Positions 60,076 to 64,000 of a stretch of 64,000 bases of DNA are shown here, piece after piece. This DNA comes from Bizionia paragorgiae (GTDB lineage: Bacteria; Bacteroidota; Bacteroidia; Flavobacteriales; Flavobacteriaceae). The notes under the pieces were generated by a model, which had not been told where the DNA came from, did no database searches, and saw nothing but the letters and a program-made list of their open reading frames with translations. Both the position numbers and the translations under genes were made by a program. Each line of letters begins with the position of its first letter. Position 1 is the first letter of the stretch. Location: positions 124,001 through 188,000 of the forward strand of contig NZ_FNQK01000005.1 in NCBI RefSeq assembly GCF_900107625.1, in the 5' to 3' direction.

Positions 60076-60106
60076 CGAAGATAATTTTTAAATTAATTAA
60101 ATGCAA
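60076..60106 (-). promoter_or_regulatory. candidate promoter of the unknown-pyc operon (TTG-N20-TATCTTCG)
   Basis: On the minus strand TTG (60106-60104) and TATCTTCG (60083-60076) are 20 bases apart. The box differs from TAnnTTTG at one base and lies 20 bases before ATG 60056. Confidence 0.4.
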
Positions 60107-60216
60107 TAATCTACACTCAAAATAGTCAAGAGTTATTAAAAGTGATTAACAATACCTAGATTTAGTACCATTTTTGTTAATTATGGATAAAAACACTGTG
60201 ATTTTAAGAGTGAGAA

Positions 60217-60723
60217 TTACGAGGAATAGCTGATGTCTACAATCTCAAAAACACGCTCCCCATGTGCTAATTTTAAAATGGCTTGGTCGCCCACTTTTTT
60301 GTTGACGAGTAGCTTAGCGATTGGTGATATAAAGGCTATTCTACCTTTAGCGATATCCGCTTCGTCCACACCAACTATCTGATATTTTTGTAGGGTAGGA
60401 GCGCCTCCAATTTTTAGGGTCACAAAAGCTCCAAATCGCACTTCGTTTTGAGGCTGCTTTTCAAGGTTCATAACCTTAGCGGTAGCAATGCGATTGTTTA
60501 AGAGTTGAAGTTTCGCATTTATATGATTGGTGGCAATACGCTTTTCTTTTTCGTTTATACTATCTAAGTGTTCTCTTTCAGAAATTAAAGTCTCGCGTTC
60601 TTGCAGTAGCGCATCCAAACCTATTGGTGTAACATAATTAATTATACCGCTAGGTAGGTCAGCTCTAGGCGGTACCATGGGTACTTCTTCCTGGTCGTCT
60701 TCTTTAACAAATCCTCTGCTCAT
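60217..60723 (-). CDS. GreA/GreB-type transcription elongation factor
   Basis: The 168-residue protein matches the flavobacterial GreA/GreB family with its acidic opening MSRGFVKEDDQEEVPMVPPRA. A coiled coil follows (GLDALLQERETLISEREHLDS) and the C-terminal FKBP-like domain shows FGAFVTLKIGGAPTLQKYQIVGVDEAD and GRIAFISPIAKLLVNKKVGD. It restarts backtracked RNA polymerase by stimulating transcript cleavage; the acidic tip residues of the coiled coil (DSINEKE) are plausible. It stands alone. Confidence 0.88.
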   Translation of the reverse strand: MSRGFVKEDDQEEVPMVPPRADLPSGIINYVTPIGLDALLQERETLISEREHLDSINEKEKRIATNHINAKLQLLNNRIATAKVMNLEKQPQNEVRFGAFVTLKIGGAPTLQKYQIVGVDEADIAKGRIAFISPIAKLLVNKKVGDQAILKLAHGERVFEIVDISYSS

Positions 60724-61055
60724 AATCTAATTATCCTTTAATGTTAATGGGTTCGCGTATTTATAAACTTATAACAAATTTATGAATAGCCCAAATAAAA
60801 GGAAAGCTTAAGGTTGGTAGTAAATTTTTTATGAATGGTTTATTATAAAATTGATTGATGGTATTTATAAACCAATACTTTATAAATCGAATAGGCTCAG
60901 GATTAACTAATTAGTCCATATTGATTTGATTAAATATGCATACTGTTGTTGTGAAAAACACAGTGATGTACATAAAAAGAAAAGGAATATTAATGGTTTC
61001 ATAATAGGATAATAGTATGGGGTATCGTGTTGAAAATTAGTGATTTAAATTGATT
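60724..61055. other. 332-base region upstream of the GreA/GreB gene
   Basis: The region holds only a short minus-strand ORF that resembles an isolated signal peptide (60907-61002). No terminator with T tract or promoter is clear, although a T-rich segment lies near 60830. Confidence 0.45.
60907..61002 (-). pseudogene. isolated signal-peptide-like ORF (31 aa), possible gene remnant
   Basis: The frame from ATG at 61002 reads MKPLIFLFFLCTSLCFSQ and then QQYAYLIKSIWTN before a TAG stop. The first 18 residues are a textbook Bacteroidota signal peptide, with the usual CFSQ cleavage ending, but almost nothing follows. It may be a degraded secreted-protein gene or a genuine short exported peptide. 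It lies on the same strand between the DUF1963 and GreA/GreB genes. Confidence 0.35.
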
Positions 61056-61841
61056 TTAGGAGCAGGCCCAAGCAAAGGCGAGTTCTTGAGGATTCTCGGG
61101 ACTCTGTGTTACATGTCCGATACCAACATCACCAAACATAAATGGTAGATTGTCGTGAGAGTCCAATTGAAACACTAACTCCATTTGTTTTTCCGTTTTT
61201 CTATCAAAGGGATATTCTACACCTTGAATCCAATGCGGCCAACCATAAAGTTTATCCTTTTGTATCGTCAAGCCCACGCCTCGTTCTTCCATTAAATCAT
61301 AGACCTCATCATCTAGTTCGAAATCTATTCCCAGTTGTTCATATTCTTCCGGGTGTGGATAATCGTCTTTGGGTGTCCATCCAACGATACGTTTTTCATC
61401 AAATAGAGATTCAATTTCCGGACTGGTTTTAGCTGAAGGGCCTTTGATTTCTATTTGCCGACAAACGACAGCTTCAGAAAAAGGAAAGAACGCCTCTAAG
61501 TCTGTTTCACATAGAGGGTCGGTTGTGGTGCAGTAGAACAGCTGAATAAGTTCTGTTGCTTTACTGTTTGGCAGATGTTCTTGATTTAACTGAAGGAACA
61601 ATTGCATGTGTTTTTGGCAATTAGGACAGGTAGGCCAATCGTTTTCATGTCGTAAATAGGGAAGCCCTCCAATTTTTGAGTCGGCCGAAAACACCCGGTC
61701 GTGTGCTTCTGTCGTAGGTATAAATGCAGTGCGTTTGTGTTTGTTTAGTAGTTTCATCAGGTCGTTAAACTCCTGTTCAACTTCATTATCTATAGGCTTT
61801 TCCATGACTGTAGCTTGTGTTTTTGGTACTTTATTTCCCAT
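61056..61841 (-). CDS. DUF1963 family protein (YwqG-like)
   Basis: The 261-residue cytoplasmic protein follows the DUF1963/YwqG pattern. It has a leading segment SKIGGLPYLRHENDWPTCP, then CPNCQKHMQLFLQLNQEHLP, and a C-terminal stretch including GYPHWIQGVEYPFD-like sequence (YGWPHWIQGVEYP). The CPNC motif could bind zinc. The end, FMFGDVGIGHVTQSPENPQELAFAWACS, is the usual closing strand with DxGxxH. YwqG proteins have no established activity and often occur near toxin-immunity genes, but no toxin is seen here. Confidence 0.8.
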   Translation of the reverse strand: MGNKVPKTQATVMEKPIDNEVEQEFNDLMKLLNKHKRTAFIPTTEAHDRVFSADSKIGGLPYLRHENDWPTCPNCQKHMQLFLQLNQEHLPNSKATELIQLFYCTTTDPLCETDLEAFFPFSEAVVCRQIEIKGPSAKTSPEIESLFDEKRIVGWTPKDDYPHPEEYEQLGIDFELDDEVYDLMEERGVGLTIQKDKLYGWPHWIQGVEYPFDRKTEKQMELVFQLDSHDNLPFMFGDVGIGHVTQSPENPQELAFAWACS

Positions 61842-61998
61842 ATTGGATTTTTAAATAACCTTTCTATAAAGCGCATCCGATTTTAAATTTCTTTTTTTAG
61901 TAAATGAGAATTGAAAGCCAACTGAAAACTTAAGTGTTGATAGTGTATTGTGGTGTTCTATATATTTAAAAGAAGTTCACTTATATACCTAGTCAGAA

Positions 61999-62805
61999 TT
62001 ATTTTTTACGTCCCGTAAAATGCTCCATTGTTTTATAGATTCCTAGAGCTTTACCGGCAAACCAATCGAAAGCGTTTATTGATAATAGAGCCTGACCTAA
62101 GCGGGTAAACCTATATATGTAGCCAGGAATACTTACTAGTCGTTTATTGGATTCTATGGCTTTAATTATGGTTAACGAAGCCGCTTCAGGATCAAGGATT
62201 GGGATTTTAGATTGTACGCCATCAAACATCCCTGTGTTAATATAATAGGGTAGGATAGTCGTGACATTTATGGCTTTATTCTTTTGAATCATTTCTAATC
62301 GGAGGCTATCAGACCAGCCGATAAGGGACCATTTACTGGCTGCATAAACCGACATTTTTGGATTGGAAATTAATCCACCAGAAGAGGCGATATTACAAAT
62401 GTGTCCGGTGTTATGTGCCATCATATCGTCTAGAAAAGCTAAGGTTACATACATAGGGCCGTTAGCATTTATAGCCATGGTATTGGTAATATCAGAAACC
62501 GTATGTTCGTTAAAAAATTTACCCACTACAATTCCGGCGTTGTTGATTAAAACATCGACACGCCCAACCTTATTTTTAACACGTTTTGCAACGTCTTGAA
62601 TGTTCTCGTAGTTAGAAACATCAACTTGAAATCCGTAGACTTCACCTTGGCTAGAAAATGCGCTTAAGGTATCGTCAATGTTTTTTTTGTTGATATCCCA
62701 GATAATTACTTTGGCACCACGTTCTAAACATATACGGGTCATTATTTTTCCAATTCCAGAACCTCCGCCTGTAATAAGTACGGTCTTATTTTTTAGTTGT
62801 TTCAT
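61999..62805 (-). CDS. SDR family NAD(P)-dependent oxidoreductase
   Basis: All classical SDR elements are present: TVLITGGGSGIGKIMTRIC, a NNAG motif (LINNAGIVV), the catalytic Ser in ICNIASSGGLIS, and the YxxxK active site in VYAASKWSLIGWSDSLRLE. The C-terminal membrane-proximal helix (about 225-260, YIYRFTRLGQALLSINAFDWFAG) fits the retinol-dehydrogenase or DHRS-like subgroup. The substrate, probably a lipid or retinoid-like alcohol or ketone, is unknown. It is unrelated to the degenerate SDR at 22489. It is the only gene between DUF1963 and DUF4261. Confidence 0.85.
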   Translation of the reverse strand: MKQLKNKTVLITGGGSGIGKIMTRICLERGAKVIIWDINKKNIDDTLSAFSSQGEVYGFQVDVSNYENIQDVAKRVKNKVGRVDVLINNAGIVVGKFFNEHTVSDITNTMAINANGPMYVTLAFLDDMMAHNTGHICNIASSGGLISNPKMSVYAASKWSLIGWSDSLRLEMIQKNKAINVTTILPYYINTGMFDGVQSKIPILDPEAASLTIIKAIESNKRLVSIPGYIYRFTRLGQALLSINAFDWFAGKALGIYKTMEHFTGRKK

Positions 62806-62864
62806 AATTTAAATCTCAAATTTAATATCGGTGTAACCACCTATAAGTGGAAGTGTGTTTTGTG

Positions 62865-63653
62865 TTAATAGTTGATTTTTAGAGTTTTACATTCTAAAAA
62901 CCGTCCTTTAGATTCTGATATTAGTAATTTTTCTTCTGCTGTAATACCGACGGTTTCCCCATCGTTAAGAGTTACATTAAAAGCAATTACATAATGCGTT
63001 AAATTGTACATCATTTCATTAAGTTCATCCAAAGATTTTGAAGAGTCTACAATTTCCATTTCTTTTTTACCGAAATCTGATAGTCCATAAGTATATACAG
63101 ATTGTTTGCCGTTTTCTTGTCTTAAACCAAAGTACACCCAGTTATAGATTGGAAGATCGCTCTCGCTCATCATGTCCATATTCTCCAAGTAAAACTCCTT
63201 TTTTAAAACTAAAGTTCGGCTACCAAGATATACTCCTAAAGCTTGACTATTTTTTAAAACAGCTGAAGTAACTTGACTAAACACTATATTTTCGTGTAAG
63301 TCGTTTTTTCCTGTGTCTAAAATAGATATAATAATATGTCCTTTATGGTTGGCAACTTCCAAAGCGCCACTTTTCCAGAAATAATTATAATCTGCAGCAG
63401 ACTCTACTTCTTGGTTAGGAATGGGCATCTTTATAACTGCAATAGCAACTTGATAACCATTAATACTCAAAACAGCGGTATCGTTATCGGCATCCTTATC
63501 ATTAACCTCTAATTTCCAGATGTTTCTAAGCTCATTTATTGTACCTGTCAGGCTAAACGAATTAGGGTCTTCTAAAAGGACCATTCCTAAAATTGTACTT
63601 TTCGGGTTTTCTTTTGTTTTTTTTGATTTGGATAAGAAACTAAATAAGCCCAT
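62865..63653 (-). CDS. DUF4261 family protein
   Basis: The 262-residue protein has the DUF4261 arrangement: ILGMVLLEDPNSFSLTGTINEL, then an AAVISINGYQVAIAVIKMPIP-like segment (AVLSINGYQVAIAVIKMP), HKGHIIISILD, and the end VGITAEEKLLISESKGRFLEC. It has a short basic N-terminus without signal peptide. DUF4261 genes often occur with immunity-like or tegument-like families; the function is unknown. The adjacent gene at 63822 on the same strand is incomplete. Confidence 0.82.
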   Translation of the reverse strand: MGLFSFLSKSKKTKENPKSTILGMVLLEDPNSFSLTGTINELRNIWKLEVNDKDADNDTAVLSINGYQVAIAVIKMPIPNQEVESAADYNYFWKSGALEVANHKGHIIISILDTGKNDLHENIVFSQVTSAVLKNSQALGVYLGSRTLVLKKEFYLENMDMMSESDLPIYNWVYFGLRQENGKQSVYTYGLSDFGKKEMEIVDSSKSLDELNEMMYNLTHYVIAFNVTLNDGETVGITAEEKLLISESKGRFLECKTLKINY

Positions 63654-63821
63654 AAATAGAGTAGCAATTAATAGTGTTGTTAGTGTTTTTGTAATGGGAA
63701 ATTTTACTTTAAAAAACTGTTTGTCTTCCCATTTGTAGGTCTAAAACAAGATTCCCTTGTAGCTTTGTTGTTAATACGACTGTTTGCCAATACGAGTTAA
63801 TTACGTATGTTGGCACGTGTT

Positions 63822-64000
63822 TTATTTTAATTGAAGCACTCCAGAACGATTTATCATCTGTTTCTGGTCTGCTATAAGAGAAAACTCTAAATCTTTCCAA
63901 TCCGTTCCTTCGATGCCTTTTAGCTTAACACCATTTTTAGTTTTCGTGATTGTAAATAGGAAGTCCGCAAGTTTAGGGTCTTTTTTAGAGTTGACATTGT
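63822..64000 (-). CDS. C-terminal end of an unknown protein (start outside window)
   Basis: The minus-strand frame is open from the window end down to a TAA at 63822, giving 58 codons plus the stop. The readable residues include FLFTITKTKNGVKLKGIEGT and EFSLIADQKQMINRSGVLQL, a beta-strand-like mix followed by a helix. I do not recognise the family. The other frame in this region (63709-63900) runs in a different reading phase and overlaps this one; it appears to be a shadow. Confidence 0.6.
   Translation of the reverse strand, partial: NVNSKKDPKLADFLFTITKTKNGVKLKGIEGTDWKDLEFSLIADQKQMINRSGVLQLK

Noticed and set aside
60724-60906. Open frame of about 49 codons after the orphan signal peptide
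   Set aside because: It has no start codon and is in a different phase. The residues do not look like a continuation of a secreted protein, so I do not treat it as a frame-shifted gene.
63709-63900. Minus-strand ORF near the end of the window
   Set aside because: It overlaps the partial gene that ends at 63822 in a different phase and shows no coding pattern.
1-64000. CRISPR arrays, phage or insertion sequences
   Set aside because: I found no regularly spaced repeats, no transposase motif and no integrase other than chromosomal XerD. The window shows ordinary chromosomal gene content throughout.

Overview
The window looks like a chromosomal segment of a marine-type member of the Flavobacteriaceae (Bacteroidota). 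The supporting signs are low GC content, -7 boxes of the TAnnTTTG type, starts without Shine-Dalgarno sequences, and typical flavobacterial genes: DUF4294 beside an M42 peptidase, a three-subunit acyl-CoA carboxylase, the long GreA/GreB-like factor, DUF2911, a ZapB-like gene with zapA and rny, and a 6S-like RNA between zapA and rny. I see no phage, no complete insertion sequence, no CRISPR array and no tRNA or rRNA gene. Most of the window is ordinary housekeeping and envelope gene content.

Layout. 1-5.3 kb: membrane and secreted proteins of unknown role, a class I methyltransferase and a CIA30-fold protein. 5.6-10.5 kb: a MarC protein, then an acyl-CoA carboxylase operon (carrier, biotin carboxylase, carboxyltransferase) and a PrsW-type protease. 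10.9-19.2 kb: a tiny Cys-containing protein, NUDIX hydrolase, M42 peptidase, DUF4294, hemolysin III, a second MarC, ABC-F ATPase, sirtuin, CHRD lipoprotein, TrmH. 19.2-28.6 kb: the most coherent accessory block. It holds a photolyase operon (photolyase, SRPBCC, TspO, glutathione peroxidase, degenerate SDR and three unknowns), an SDR-DUF2867 protein, and a TetR-like regulator with an ABC1-type kinase. 28.8-34 kb: DUF2911, TonB-dependent receptor, M23 peptidase. 34-44 kb: cell-division genes, 6S-like RNA, RNase Y, an orphan histidine kinase, XerD, three small outer-membrane barrels, AroQ, lipoamide dehydrogenase. 44-49 kb: lipoproteins and a K+/H+ antiporter. 48-55.4 kb: an electrophile/redox-flavoured set with two pirins, YceI, a quinone-reductase-like MDR protein, GNAT, AraC and TetR regulators. 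55.5-64 kb: pyruvate carboxylase with a conserved unknown, a GreA/GreB factor, DUF1963, SDR and DUF4261.

The strongest candidate for an undescribed system is the 19.7-28.6 kb block. The promoters of the photolyase operon (about 24424-24470) and of the TetR/ABC1-kinase operon (about 28636-28682) share a near-identical layout. Each has a -7 box, then GTTTAAC, exactly 14 nt, then GTTAAAC. This suggests that one repressor, plausibly the TetR-like protein encoded there, controls DNA photorepair, peroxide defence and the kinase as one light or oxidative-stress regulon. Regulation itself is inferred; only the sequence match is seen.
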